The position numbers and the translations under genes were made by a program. The notes below the pieces were generated by a model. It did no database searches. It was not told the origin of the DNA and saw only the letters and a list, made by a program, of their open reading frames with translations. From Ardenticatenaceae bacterium (lineage in GTDB: Bacteria; Chloroflexota; Anaerolineae; Promineifilales; Promineifilaceae), in contig WYBM01000033.1 in assembly GCA_011525915.1 (NCBI GenBank), forward strand, positions 1-64,000: 64,000 nucleotides of DNA. The letters are read 5' to 3'. Shown here piece after piece: positions 44,759 through 53,978 of this stretch. Position 1 is the stretch's first letter. Each line of letters opens with the position of its first letter.

Positions 44759-46270
44759 TCAGGCCTTATCAGCCGAAGATGCCACCGATTGTGCCTGTTT
44801 TAGATGCTGCCAGGCCTGCCGAATTTCATCTATCTCGGCCTGGGTTTCTGGGATCTCACCGTAACGTACCTTCACATAAGCCGTGGTGATCAGATGAGTG
44901 TCGGCCTGGTTATGCGGCCAGGCTTTCACCAGCGTTTTTAAGTATTCATAGGGGGTTTCTGTGTCCAGTTTGGGGTAACCGTTAGCATCAGCCAGGGCCA
45001 TCATCTGTTGGTAAATGATACGAATAGATGTAGCTGTGCGCCAATGACGCCACAAACCCAGCCGCCCCAGCATGTTTTGCAGCCAGCCCTCATCATCATT
45101 GGCAGAGGCAGGGCGGCCATGACTGCTGCCTGAAAGCCGGGCCCGCACGGCCGTGCGCCGGTAAGCTTGCTGCAGTACCAACGTCACCGCCAATATGAGG
45201 GCAATAGACAATAATACGGTGATGATTTGGCTGTTGGCACTCAGGCCACCTTCAATGGTAACTTCCTGACCTTCTAGCTCAGTTTGATCTAACCGTTGTT
45301 CCTGAATTTGGCGGGCAAATTGCCTTAGCAGCATCATCAGCCTGGTGAGCCAGGCCCACTCAAAGGTCATTTGGCTTAGAAGCGCTTCCAGGGCTGCTGC
45401 CAAAGGGCTGAACAGGTAGCTGACGGCGGCCACGGCCGTGACCACTGTAGCCCCCAAAGCCAGCCATACGGGCGCCAAAAATCCGGCGATGACCGTGGCT
45501 GATTGCCGGCTGATCAGCGCTGCCACCAGCCCGGCCATGGCCACGATGAGTAACCCGGCCAGGATAACAAAGCCTAACCAGCGTGGTGACAGTGAGGCGC
45601 TGTAGCCCGTCTCTTCCTGGGCGATCTCTTCAGCCCGAACCAGGGCCACGGCCGTTAAGCCGGCCAGGAAAAACAACAGCACATACTGGGTCGCCCCCCA
45701 GAACAGGCCGCGACTGCTCAACCAGGCCACCAACGGGGCAATGATCAACCCTCCCACTCGTAGGCGCAGCCCGATCCGGTTGATGGTAAACGTGCGGGTG
45801 GCCATTTGCAGCCCACGTGCCCACATTAAGATTACCAGTAAAAACAACACCACATCTCGCTGCCAAAGCTGGTTATCCTTTTCATTCATGTTGGCAAAAA
45901 AGTCGCCGACCCAGCTGATATCAAAAAGGGATGCGGGCGTGTGTAGTAAGGTACGCAAAGAGAAAAACACAACCAGCAAAAGGGCCAGGGCCATGATCAC
46001 CTGCTGCCACTCTGGGGGTACATAAAGAGCGCTTAATAATCGCGCCAGGTTAAATGCCAGAAACATGACCAGCAGCAGTCCCAGAAAAACCGTGCCTGAA
46101 GGCCAGTAGCGCGCCCAACTCATGACACCTATGGCCAGAGGTGTTAACAGGGCCACGTCCATGACCCCCCAGCAAAGGTATAACATCTCATGCTGCAGCG
46201 AGGCCCAGTAAACCAGGAGTTTTTCCTGCCGGGTTGATAAATCTTTAGGAGGTTTGGCCGTTAATTGCAT
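44759..46270 (-). CDS. Polytopic membrane protein with C-terminal DUF4129 domain
   Basis: About 503 residues from the ATG at 46270 (a TTG nine codons upstream overlaps the DUF58 gene). The first 300 residues contain eight or so membrane segments; a further one lies near 350-370 (IITVLLSIALILAVTLVLQQAY). The C-terminal 130 residues are cytoplasmic and match DUF4129 (TSIRIIYQQMMALADANGY, TPYEYLKTLVKAWP). This is the membrane part of a MoxR-DUF58-DUF4129 set; in many genomes a transglutaminase-like domain occupies the middle of this protein, and none is visible here. Confidence 0.82.
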   Translation of the reverse strand: MQLTAKPPKDLSTRQEKLLVYWASLQHEMLYLCWGVMDVALLTPLAIGVMSWARYWPSGTVFLGLLLVMFLAFNLARLLSALYVPPEWQQVIMALALLLVVFFSLRTLLHTPASLFDISWVGDFFANMNEKDNQLWQRDVVLFLLVILMWARGLQMATRTFTINRIGLRLRVGGLIIAPLVAWLSSRGLFWGATQYVLLFFLAGLTAVALVRAEEIAQEETGYSASLSPRWLGFVILAGLLIVAMAGLVAALISRQSATVIAGFLAPVWLALGATVVTAVAAVSYLFSPLAAALEALLSQMTFEWAWLTRLMMLLRQFARQIQEQRLDQTELEGQEVTIEGGLSANSQIITVLLSIALILAVTLVLQQAYRRTAVRARLSGSSHGRPASANDDEGWLQNMLGRLGLWRHWRTATSIRIIYQQMMALADANGYPKLDTETPYEYLKTLVKAWPHNQADTHLITTAYVKVRYGEIPETQAEIDEIRQAWQHLKQAQSVASSADKA

Positions 46271-46274
46271 AACG

Positions 46275-47744
46275 TTAGGCTGTCTCTTCCAGTTCAAATT
46301 GAAGTCCCACTGGCTCTGGCGCCCGAATCTGGCTCAATGCCGCTTCGGTGGCTGTGCTGTGTTTGACCCCTTTCTGGAAGGCAGGCGCAGTGGGAGGGAC
46401 GTGGTAAGTTAGGATGCTGCCCAACCCCTTCGGTGGTGGCTCATCGGCCAGGGAGATCAGCACCACGCGCCGCCCGGCTTCTTTTAAGCGGATTAACCCA
46501 ACCATAATTTCTTCAGTGATCACGGCCGTGACCAGCACCAGTGTACTCACCCAGGGCAGCGCCGTGCTTTCGCGCAGCATCATTCTATCTATAGCGGCTG
46601 TGCCAAACTCGGTGACAGCGGCCAGTGCTTCTAAAACGTGGCCTAGTTGGTCTGGTGAACGGCCTGGCGGCACACGAATGGGCTGGTCTGACTGTGGTAC
46701 GGAGCCATTGGCATAGACGCCCACCCCCCAACCACGTTGAACGCCGTAATTGGCCACAGACCCGGCTACGCTAACGGCCCGCTCCAACTGTTCTGGGTTA
46801 AACCCCAGCCAATGTCTGGCATAGGTGGCCACATTTAAGAAAACGGCAATGGTCATGCCGGTGGAAGGATCATACACCTTGGTCTGCAAGCTGCCGCGTA
46901 CGGCCGTGGCCTTCCAATGTACATCGCGAAATCGGTCACCAGACTGGTAGTCACGAATCCCCTGCGTCTTGATGGGATCGGTGAGCAAGCTGCGGCGTAC
47001 CTTTAGCTCGCCAAACGGTTCTTTAGCCGGCAGCCCCAGCTCTTCCAGTGGGTAGATTTGGGGGTAGATAATAAGCTGATCAATATAATCGTGGTCCCGG
47101 CTAATGGTAAAGAGGGTGAAAATATCGCCTGACTCGTAGGAAACAGGACCTAACTTGTAAAAACCACGTTTAGGAAAGCGCAGCGATACCTGCCGTTCAA
47201 TACGTTCATACCCGGCCAGTGACAACGTGTTTTGCCAGGTGTATTGGCCGATGATCTCGCTGGTGACTTGGGCCAGGGCGTTTTCACCCACAATGGCCAC
47301 CGGCAAGTTGTCGCGAAACTGCACCCAGGTCAGCGGCAGTGGCTTGTCATTGATGATACTCACGGTCATCTCTATGGGTTCGCCTGGGAAAACCCGCGTA
47401 CGGTTAAAGCGGCGTTCATAAGCCACCCCAAACAGGGAAGCATTTTTCCACAGCCGGCTGAGGCCTACGATTAACAACAACACCGCGCCCAAGGCGATCA
47501 TGGGCGCCGCTTGCCCCCCGGCGATACCCACAATAAAAAAGAAAAACGCCAATGGTACCCAGGCGTCACTAAAAATGCTGTTTTCCCGCTCACGGTAAAC
47601 CAACCCACGAGCCTGGGCTACGTCTGCCATGTTCATGCCCCGGCCAGACACGGCGGCGCGCATCAGGTTTTGCCGGGCCTGCTTGCGCGCTTCTTGCTGC
47701 GCTTCCCGGGCTAGAAGTTGAACTTCATAAATATTCTCAGCCAT
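46275..47744 (-). CDS. DUF58 protein
   Basis: A 489-residue protein with two membrane segments near residues 57-95 and the DUF58 core: RGFYKLGPVSYESGDIFTLF, LGLPAKEPFGELKVRRSL, and the signature QGIRDYQSGDRFRDVHWKATA, followed by a von-Willebrand-like region (MTIAVFLNVAT, TLVLVTAVI). It is encoded between MoxR and a DUF4129 membrane protein on the same strand, the typical partner set. The function of the complex is probably in envelope protein maturation. No good ribosome site precedes its ATG; a heptanucleotide array lies in the gap upstream. Confidence 0.9.
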   Translation of the reverse strand: MAENIYEVQLLAREAQQEARKQARQNLMRAAVSGRGMNMADVAQARGLVYRERENSIFSDAWVPLAFFFFIVGIAGGQAAPMIALGAVLLLIVGLSRLWKNASLFGVAYERRFNRTRVFPGEPIEMTVSIINDKPLPLTWVQFRDNLPVAIVGENALAQVTSEIIGQYTWQNTLSLAGYERIERQVSLRFPKRGFYKLGPVSYESGDIFTLFTISRDHDYIDQLIIYPQIYPLEELGLPAKEPFGELKVRRSLLTDPIKTQGIRDYQSGDRFRDVHWKATAVRGSLQTKVYDPSTGMTIAVFLNVATYARHWLGFNPEQLERAVSVAGSVANYGVQRGWGVGVYANGSVPQSDQPIRVPPGRSPDQLGHVLEALAAVTEFGTAAIDRMMLRESTALPWVSTLVLVTAVITEEIMVGLIRLKEAGRRVVLISLADEPPPKGLGSILTYHVPPTAPAFQKGVKHSTATEAALSQIRAPEPVGLQFELEETA

Positions 47745-47797
47745 CTAATTTCATTTATGGTAGTGACAGGTTAAGCACATCTTGTATTCACCACACG

Positions 47798-47833
47798 TCA
47801 CAACTGAATACTGATCCCTGAATACTGGTCACT
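47798..47833. repeat. Heptanucleotide repeat array 6
   Basis: A short array of ACTG-type units (ACTGAAT, ACTGATC, CTGAATA, CTGGTCA) between the DUF58 and MoxR genes. Its end runs into the stop region of MoxR. Confidence 0.7.
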
Positions 47834-48764
47834 GTTCCACCGGCACAGCCACCGTTTCCACCACATCACGGATGATGTCTTCTGGCTGACGGCCGCGCAG
47901 CCGGGTTTGGGGGTTCACCACCAACCGGTGTGTCAGCACAAAGGGGGCCAGCGTTTTAACGTCGTCGGGAATGACAAAATCACGGCCGTGAATGGCTGCC
48001 CGCGCCTTGGCCGTATGATACAAAGCCATGGTGGCGCGTGGGCTGGCCCCCAAAGCAATATCTTCGTGGTGGCGGGTGGCCCGGCATACATTGACCACGT
48101 ACTGCCGCACTGACGCTTCTACCCGTACATCGCGCACGTCTGCCTGCATCGCCAGAATGTCTTCCGGTTCCACCACTTTGGCCAGTGTCTCTAAGGGATC
48201 TTGCCGCTCAAAACGGAGCAAAATGTCATTTTCTTCAGCCACAGACGGATAACCAATAGCCACCTTCATGAGGAAACGGTCTAACTGCGCTTCCGGCAGC
48301 GGAAATGTGCCTTCCAGTTCTATCGGGTTTTGGGTAGCCAACACCAGAAACGGCCGTGGCAGCCTGTGGGTGGCAATATCTACCGTCACCTGCCGTTCTT
48401 GCATCGCTTCTAGCAGTGCCGATTGGGTGCGCGGTGTGGCCCGGTTGATTTCATCGGCCAGCAGAATTTGAGAAAAGATAGGGCCAGCCCGAAATTCGAA
48501 CTCTTGCTGCTTCTGGTTATAAAAGTAAATGCCGGTGACGTCTGAGGGCAGCAGGTCTGGTGTAAATTGCACACGACGGAACGTGCAGCCCAGCGACGCG
48601 GCAATGGTTTTGGCCAGCGTCGTTTTGCCGGTGCCGGGCACATCTTCTAGCAGCAGGTGGCCGTTGGTGAGAATGGCGATCAGCGCCATGTCTATGATCT
48701 CATCCTTACCGATGATAACTTTTTGGATGTTTTGGCGGAGGCGAGTGGCGGTTTCAGCAATCAT
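47829..48764 (-). CDS. MoxR-family AAA+ ATPase, copy 2
   Basis: A 311-residue AAA+ ATPase with Walker A DVPGTGKTTL, Walker B ILLADEINRATPRTQ, sensor [22 protein letters not shown] and the lid motif LGASPRATMALYHTAKA. It heads the minus-strand MoxR-DUF58-DUF4129 operon. It is clearly paralogous to the ATPase at 32860-33807 but is no recent copy; the two differ throughout. Confidence 0.94.
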   Translation of the reverse strand: MIAETATRLRQNIQKVIIGKDEIIDMALIAILTNGHLLLEDVPGTGKTTLAKTIAASLGCTFRRVQFTPDLLPSDVTGIYFYNQKQQEFEFRAGPIFSQILLADEINRATPRTQSALLEAMQERQVTVDIATHRLPRPFLVLATQNPIELEGTFPLPEAQLDRFLMKVAIGYPSVAEENDILLRFERQDPLETLAKVVEPEDILAMQADVRDVRVEASVRQYVVNVCRATRHHEDIALGASPRATMALYHTAKARAAIHGRDFVIPDDVKTLAPFVLTHRLVVNPQTRLRGRQPEDIIRDVVETVAVPVEQ

Positions 48765-48868
48765 GGCTGTTTGTGGTGTCCTTTGGCTAAAATGTAAAAT
48801 TCTTTTCTTAACTATACGTTTTACGTTTTAGGCGGGTGTTTTGATGAAGATTTATGGGCCAGCGGTCT

Positions 48869-49684
48869 TTAGTCCCATTGACTCACGGCCGTTTTTAATG
48901 CGTTAATGTCTGCCTGGCGGCGGGCGATCAGGTTCATCAGGTCGGCGCGGACCGCTTCCCACCAGGGGCGGCCGTCGGCTTCCAGGGCAGCCGCTTTATG
49001 CCACAGCCGGGCTGTGTTTTCCCGGCGCAAAGAGGCAAGCTGCTGCCGGGCGCGGCGCTGGCGCCGCTGCACCTTTAGAATTTGCTCACGCAGACGGCGC
49101 AGATCGCCCATATCTTCTAAAGCTTCCAGCTCGGCCAGGGCTGTGGGGTCCATCTCATCGGCCAGGTCACGCAGTGCCGGCAAATTATGGCTCTGGTAAG
49201 CGATGTTAACGGCAGCCATCATGCTGGTCATATAGGCGCGCTCAACACCAGTGGCCGCCAGGTCTGGGTGAAAGCGGCGGGCCAGTTCCCGGTAGAGCCG
49301 CTTTTCGGCCGCTCGGTCACGGACAACACCGTCTAAGTTTGGCAGCAGCCCCTCCCCAGGCTCGTCAGTGGGCTCATAGGCTTCTTCACGGCCGTGCCAG
49401 AAGGGATCATCTTCATCATAGGGAATACCCAATTCCTGGGCTTGCTGCTGCAGCTGCAGGCGTGTCCACAGCGCTTGTTTTTCAGCCCGCAGTTCCAAGT
49501 AGTCATCGATCAGGTGGCCAATTTTTAAGCGGCACTGCATGCGAAAAGCATTAACGGCCGCTTGTTCCTGGGCTAATTCTGATTCGGCTTCCAGCAGCGC
49601 CTGTTGGGCACGCTGCCAGTCCAATTCCATCTGGGTGCGGTGTTCACTGCTGGTAGGGACCTTCTCGATGGCGTGTCCAGTCAT
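48869..49684 (-). CDS. Coiled-coil protein with an internal J-domain
   Basis: A 271-residue protein. Residues about 15-85 form a helical coiled coil rich in Glu and Gln. Near residue 130-185 lies a J-domain-like segment with the HPD tripeptide (YRELARRFHPDLAATG) that in DnaJ proteins stimulates Hsp70. A second coiled coil rich in Arg and Gln follows. It lacks the Gly/Phe and zinc-finger parts of DnaJ, so it would be a specialised co-chaperone. No partner Hsp70 gene is nearby. The start is the ATG at 49684 or a TTG three codons upstream; no clear ribosome site. Confidence 0.78.
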   Translation of the reverse strand: MTGHAIEKVPTSSEHRTQMELDWQRAQQALLEAESELAQEQAAVNAFRMQCRLKIGHLIDDYLELRAEKQALWTRLQLQQQAQELGIPYDEDDPFWHGREEAYEPTDEPGEGLLPNLDGVVRDRAAEKRLYRELARRFHPDLAATGVERAYMTSMMAAVNIAYQSHNLPALRDLADEMDPTALAELEALEDMGDLRRLREQILKVQRRQRRARQQLASLRRENTARLWHKAAALEADGRPWWEAVRADLMNLIARRQADINALKTAVSQWD

Positions 49685-49722
49685 GGCGGCCAAGTATAGG
49701 GTAAGACGGCCGTTTCGTCATC

Positions 49723-51399
49723 TTACGGGTGACGCCGCAGAGCCTTGGGCCAGTTCAAGAGCTTCAGGGCGGCGCGCACGTCAATGGCGTGTTCCCGTTC
49801 ATGCCCTGGCCAGGCCAGCATCCACACATACCCTGGCAGCTGGCCGCCCCAGGGCGGCCTGAAAACGCATTGCAGGGCTTCCTCTGGCATCACATCCAGC
49901 AGTGCCAGCAGCGTGCTCCGTGTGGATTCAAAGTCAGCCCATACCTCGTCCCAGGGTTGGCCCTGGCGCTTGGCCGCGTTGGCGTTATTAAACTGGTCAA
50001 AGTCTGGCAGTTCGTAATCAAATGCCGGCGTTTGTCCGGCGGCAAGCTGGTGCATGCCGTCCAGGGCTACCTTTTCCCAATCGGTGAGATGCCCCACCAG
50101 GTCTTTCATGGTCCATACACCGCAGACCGGGCGGGTAAGCCATTCGGCCTGCGGCAGTAAGCCCAGCAGGGAAGTGAATTCGTGGCGGGTGGCGTGCAGC
50201 AGGGCGCGCAAAATGTATTTTGGCCCAACCTGCCGCTGTTGAGCCAGGGGCAGGCCGGCGCGCCAGGCAGCCAGGTGTTGGGCATGTTCCTTGTCATGCC
50301 TGTAGCGCCAGTTCGCCCACACACGCATGCTGGTGTGCTGCCCCCAAGGCATGGTGAGGTTTTGGTGTAAATCGCTATCAGAGACACGTTGAAGGAGCGC
50401 TTGAAAGCCACTGCGTTCTTTTAGAAAGATGGCCAGAGCCTGTTCGGGTGGTATCTCTTTGATCTGGGCCAGCAGTGCGGCGTTGTAATTGGCCAGGCCA
50501 GTTTCGTCACCAAGTGGTTGAATGTCTGCGACACGGCCGTCTATGACCTTCTGTATTTTTTCGGTATGGACGGCGTCATAATGAGCGATGTGAATAAGCA
50601 GGTTCCTGGCCGACCAGCCAGGGATAACGTCGCTGGTGGTTAATGTTTCTTCGTTGAGGCTGCGTAACTGCCATAAGACGCCGGCGCGCTCGGCGCGCAG
50701 ACGGGCCAGGTAGTGTGCTCGCCAGGTCGCCAGGATCTCGTGGATGTGGGCGATATGTTCTTGTTCGTGTTCCAGCAGGCGGCGCAGTAGTTTGCGTGCG
50801 GACCATGCTTCTTGGGGATAGCGGGTGCCAAAGGTGGGGGACATGACGGTAGACAGCTGCTCGTCAGAAAGCTGGCGTATGTGGGTGACGGCCGTGTCTC
50901 TGGTTTGGGCCAGGAAGGTCATCGGCGGGGCCGGTTGTGGTTTGGGCAGCTCGTCACATAGGCGGGTGGTGAACCACCATTCTGCGCCGCCAATATGACG
51001 CAGAATGTCATGGATGCTCATGCTGCCGGTGTAGGGCTTCCACCTGCGCATAGTCACTGTGAGTGACCGTACCAGGCGCTGTAGTTCGGCCCGGTTGTGG
51101 GCAGCCTGGGCCAGGTATCTTTCTACTTCATTACGGGCAATGGGCTGGCGTTCGGGTGTAAAGATAACCCGTGGGCCGGTCAGGCACTCGGCCACGGAGA
51201 GGGTGATCGTTTCTTCTGGGAAACGCGTTTCTTCTGTGAAACGCGTTTCTTTTGAGAAACGGGTTTGAAGGATGCCAGATACGGCCGTGGTGGCCGCCTC
51301 TACCGTATCGCCTACGGCAAAACAGCCAGGCACAGCCAGTACATGGGCCGTCGCCTGCCCTCTTTCTCCAATTTCGACAAAGGCTTCATAATTTGTCAT
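49723..51399 (-). CDS. HicB-like N-terminal domain fused to three DinB domains
   Basis: A 558-residue protein from the ATG at 51399 with TGGAGAAGAG upstream. Residues 1-45 resemble a HicB/UPF0150 fold (FVEIGERGQATAHVLAVPGC, GDTVEAATTAV). Three DinB-type four-helix bundles follow, each with a pair of histidine clusters that usually bind a divalent metal: HDILRHIGGAEWW and HEQEHIAHIHEI; LLIHIAHYDAVHTE and RHDKEHAQHLAAW; LVGHLTDWEKVA and GHEREHAIDVR. DinB proteins are often thiol-dependent transferases or stress proteins, but the activity here is unknown. A short run of repeats (KETRFTEETRFPEET) follows the HicB-like part. Confidence 0.85.
   Translation of the reverse strand: MTNYEAFVEIGERGQATAHVLAVPGCFAVGDTVEAATTAVSGILQTRFSKETRFTEETRFPEETITLSVAECLTGPRVIFTPERQPIARNEVERYLAQAAHNRAELQRLVRSLTVTMRRWKPYTGSMSIHDILRHIGGAEWWFTTRLCDELPKPQPAPPMTFLAQTRDTAVTHIRQLSDEQLSTVMSPTFGTRYPQEAWSARKLLRRLLEHEQEHIAHIHEILATWRAHYLARLRAERAGVLWQLRSLNEETLTTSDVIPGWSARNLLIHIAHYDAVHTEKIQKVIDGRVADIQPLGDETGLANYNAALLAQIKEIPPEQALAIFLKERSGFQALLQRVSDSDLHQNLTMPWGQHTSMRVWANWRYRHDKEHAQHLAAWRAGLPLAQQRQVGPKYILRALLHATRHEFTSLLGLLPQAEWLTRPVCGVWTMKDLVGHLTDWEKVALDGMHQLAAGQTPAFDYELPDFDQFNNANAAKRQGQPWDEVWADFESTRSTLLALLDVMPEEALQCVFRPPWGGQLPGYVWMLAWPGHEREHAIDVRAALKLLNWPKALRRHP
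51206..51265. repeat. Eighteen-base tandem repeat in the DinB fusion gene
   Basis: Three copies of a unit containing GAAACGCGTTTCTT, itself palindromic at its core (AAACGCGTTT), encode the sixfold Glu-Thr-Arg-Phe-type protein repeat on the minus strand. Confidence 0.75.
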
Positions 51400-51552
51400 A
51401 CTCTTCTCCAAATAAAAGCGTGCACACCTTGTACACATTTACCATGACGATTGTTGAGTTTGGTTACAATCAACCGCAATAGATAGAAGTTGCGTGGTCT
51501 ACAAGATTAAGATGCGGCCAACCCTGGCTGCATTTAATGCATGGGAGAAATG

Positions 51553-51951
51553 ATGTCACATATTGTAGGAATTTCAGAAATTGTACTTTGGACGGCCGAT
51601 AAAGAAAAATCGCTGCACTTTTACCGGGATTTGCTGGGCCTGGCGGTGATTTCACCGCCAACGCTGCCCAATGTCTTCTTGAAAGCCGGCGAGGGGCAGG
51701 CGGGCGTGCCGCAGATGATTGTGCTGGTGCCTAAACCGGCAGAGATTCAAGCGAAATCGTCCGGCTACCAGTTACATCACCTGGCGTTTGAACTGCCGCC
51801 GCAGGCATTTGATGCCCAACAAGCGGCGTTGACGGCCGCCGGCTACCAGCCGCGCAGCGGTAAACACCCGGTGTTGGCCAGCCGCACGATGTATGTCGAT
51901 GACCCGGATGGGAATGAAGTGGAGTTTATTTGCACGACCGCCGAAGGGTAA
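51553..51951 (+). CDS. VOC-superfamily (glyoxalase-like) protein
   Basis: A 132-residue protein with the paired beta-alpha-beta fold of glyoxalase I, dioxygenases and antibiotic-resistance relatives: ISEIVLWTADKEKSLHFYRDLLGL, then LHHLAFELPPQAFDAQ, and the end YVDDPDGNEVEFI that supplies a Glu metal ligand (short forms quoted: LHHLAFELPP, DDPDGNEVEF). Start at the ATG at 51553, with GGGAGA five bases upstream. Substrate not readable. Confidence 0.88.
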   Translation: MSHIVGISEIVLWTADKEKSLHFYRDLLGLAVISPPTLPNVFLKAGEGQAGVPQMIVLVPKPAEIQAKSSGYQLHHLAFELPPQAFDAQQAALTAAGYQPRSGKHPVLASRTMYVDDPDGNEVEFICTTAEG

Positions 51952-51962
51952 GGAGCAGCTAA

Positions 51963-51992
51963 AGTCTGGCTACTGACTGCCGGTTACTGACC
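51963..51992. repeat. Short heptanucleotide repeat array 7
   Basis: Two or three ACTG-type units (TACTGAC, TACTGACC) at the convergent junction of the VOC gene and the cyclase gene. They encode the last codons of the cyclase (SVTGSQ). This is the weakest member of the family. Confidence 0.5.
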
Positions 51993-53826
51993 GGGACACT
52001 CGCCAAAGGTGGAAGCACTCGTCGTCGAAACCTTTAAGCATTTCGTCGAAGGCTTCGACGACGAGCCTTTCATGGGAGTCCCGTAGGAGCTCGCAGATTT
52101 CAGGGTCTTCGTAGACGGTGCTGGAAAGGATCAGGTCATCACCGCGGGCGAACTTTTCCAGACGGGAAGCGACGTTGACAGTGGTGCCAAAATAATCGAG
52201 CCGTTCGTTGAGGGTAACGGCGATGGAGGGGCCGGTGTGGATGGCGGCTTTTAGTCGCAACGGCCGTGTCCCTGGCGGGGCGTTCTGTAAAGTCTCTTGG
52301 GCCTTTATCATGGCCCGTAAGGCAGAAACCGGGCGGCGGAACACAGCCATGACGGCGTCGCCGATTGTTTTGACGATCGCCCCTGCTTCTTCGTCAATGA
52401 CCGCACGCAGCACGTCAAAATGGTTCATAACCAGGCCAAAGGCCGGGGCATCACCAATTTCGCGGTACATGCGGGTGGAATCTACCAGGTCGGTAAATAG
52501 GATGGTCAGGCTGCCAACGCCAATCTGCTCACCGGGGCGCAGCGCTTCTTGGGCAAACAGGTCACGGAATCGCTGTAAAGCGATAACTTCAGCAGCGGTG
52601 GTGGCCTGGTCACTCCAGGCCATGCGCTCTAGGATAAAAAGCTGTTCGTCTGGGGTGTTGTTTTGCAGCCGCAAGCGTGGCGCCGGTGACAGCGGTACTT
52701 CTTCCACATGCCAGCCGTCTTCGGTAATCGCAAGATGATAGTCATCACGGCCGTCATCCTCTTCAGTCACCCGAAAATGCTGGCTGCCGGCCAGGCTCAT
52801 GCTCCGCAGGCGGTAACGGCCCGGCTCCAGCGTGGGCATGATCAGGCGCTGGTGCTGTGCGGGCAGTAGTTGTTGGGCGACGATGTGGGGTGTCACTTCC
52901 GGCCCAGCCACACAGTAATCCAGCCGGGGGACATCACGGATGGCCGGGTTGGGCGTAAAGGTTAGTTCTACCGAATTTTCAAAGTTGGCATTAAAATCTA
53001 TATTGCAGGTGGTGCAGTGGGCCTGGGTATGGACTTCAGATAGTTGTGAGGAAACACGGTCTTCTGCGCCCCGGCACAGGGGGCAAAGCACTTCCCATTG
53101 AAAATCTAGCAGGCCAATGCGTGTGGCTCGTAGGAAGAGGTCCAGCACCTCTTTACGGCTGGCGCCCCATACATCAGCCAGGGCATACGGCCGTAGGCGG
53201 GACAGTGTCAGATCATCGGCCGCACGTACCAGGTTAACCAACTGGGCTACTAAGTCGGTATTGATCCCCAGGGCGGTTAGTTGTGCTTGTAACTGGCTTA
53301 AACGAGCATCACCCCCGGCAGCCAGATGTATGTGGGCCGGAATGTCTACGGCCGTGGGACTCATGGCCAGCCGGTCATAAGCGCGCACAGCTTTATCAAA
53401 ACGACGCCAGGCAATCTGCCCCAGAAAAACAGCGCCGGCTGCCCATCCCAATACGTTGCGTGGTTCAAGCCAGGCCTGGTAAACCAGGTGTGTGCCCCCC
53501 TCTGGCTGTGGTTCAAACTCTGCCAACACTCGAAAAGTGGCGACAAACCTGTTCTGGAAGCGTCGCAGGACACCATAACGAAAGGGGAATACCCACTCAA
53601 AAGGCTCTTCTTCATAGTCCAGATGATAAAAAGAAACGGGCAAACGGTAACGCAGGCGGCGACGGGCGTTGCCTGGCATCTGCCCGAAAAGCCGGTCTAT
53701 GGCTTCCACAGGGAACAGCCCGGTATCATGGTTGACGCGGTTGGTGTTGGCAAAAAAGGGCCACATGGTCTGTGGGCTGGATTGCAGTTGCCATTCCCAA
53801 CGGTAGTGTAGTTCTTTTTTAACCAT
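51970..53826 (-). CDS. Class III nucleotide cyclase with SRPBCC-like and zinc-ribbon N-terminal regions
   Basis: A 618-residue protein. Residues 1-150 resemble an SRPBCC/polyketide-cyclase-like ligand domain (WPFFANTNRVNHDTGL...). A helical part and a zinc ribbon follow (CPLC and CTTC, about 245-280), resembling the DUF5939 region seen before some cyclase domains; an Ig-like part leads to the catalytic domain near 440-610. Catalytic features: metal-binding Asp in LFTDLVDST and in KTIGDAVMAVF, Lys of the same motif as adenine selector, and the Asn/Arg pair in TTVNVASRLEKF. It should therefore make cyclic AMP. Substrate choice is inferred from the Lys. Cytoplasmic; no membrane segment. Confidence 0.85.
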   Translation of the reverse strand: MVKKELHYRWEWQLQSSPQTMWPFFANTNRVNHDTGLFPVEAIDRLFGQMPGNARRRLRYRLPVSFYHLDYEEEPFEWVFPFRYGVLRRFQNRFVATFRVLAEFEPQPEGGTHLVYQAWLEPRNVLGWAAGAVFLGQIAWRRFDKAVRAYDRLAMSPTAVDIPAHIHLAAGGDARLSQLQAQLTALGINTDLVAQLVNLVRAADDLTLSRLRPYALADVWGASRKEVLDLFLRATRIGLLDFQWEVLCPLCRGAEDRVSSQLSEVHTQAHCTTCNIDFNANFENSVELTFTPNPAIRDVPRLDYCVAGPEVTPHIVAQQLLPAQHQRLIMPTLEPGRYRLRSMSLAGSQHFRVTEEDDGRDDYHLAITEDGWHVEEVPLSPAPRLRLQNNTPDEQLFILERMAWSDQATTAAEVIALQRFRDLFAQEALRPGEQIGVGSLTILFTDLVDSTRMYREIGDAPAFGLVMNHFDVLRAVIDEEAGAIVKTIGDAVMAVFRRPVSALRAMIKAQETLQNAPPGTRPLRLKAAIHTGPSIAVTLNERLDYFGTTVNVASRLEKFARGDDLILSSTVYEDPEICELLRDSHERLVVEAFDEMLKGFDDECFHLWRVSRSVTGSQ

Positions 53827-53978
53827 AGTTACTTAAACCCAAGAGGATTTTGCATAAGCTATTATAATGAGCTAGAACCGTTATGCATGTGAATTTTGCA
53901 TGTAGATGTGATGAGGTATAGGATCTTTTACCTCTGTTCATATGATTGATAGGATCGATTAAAGGAGGCGTCTGGTTT

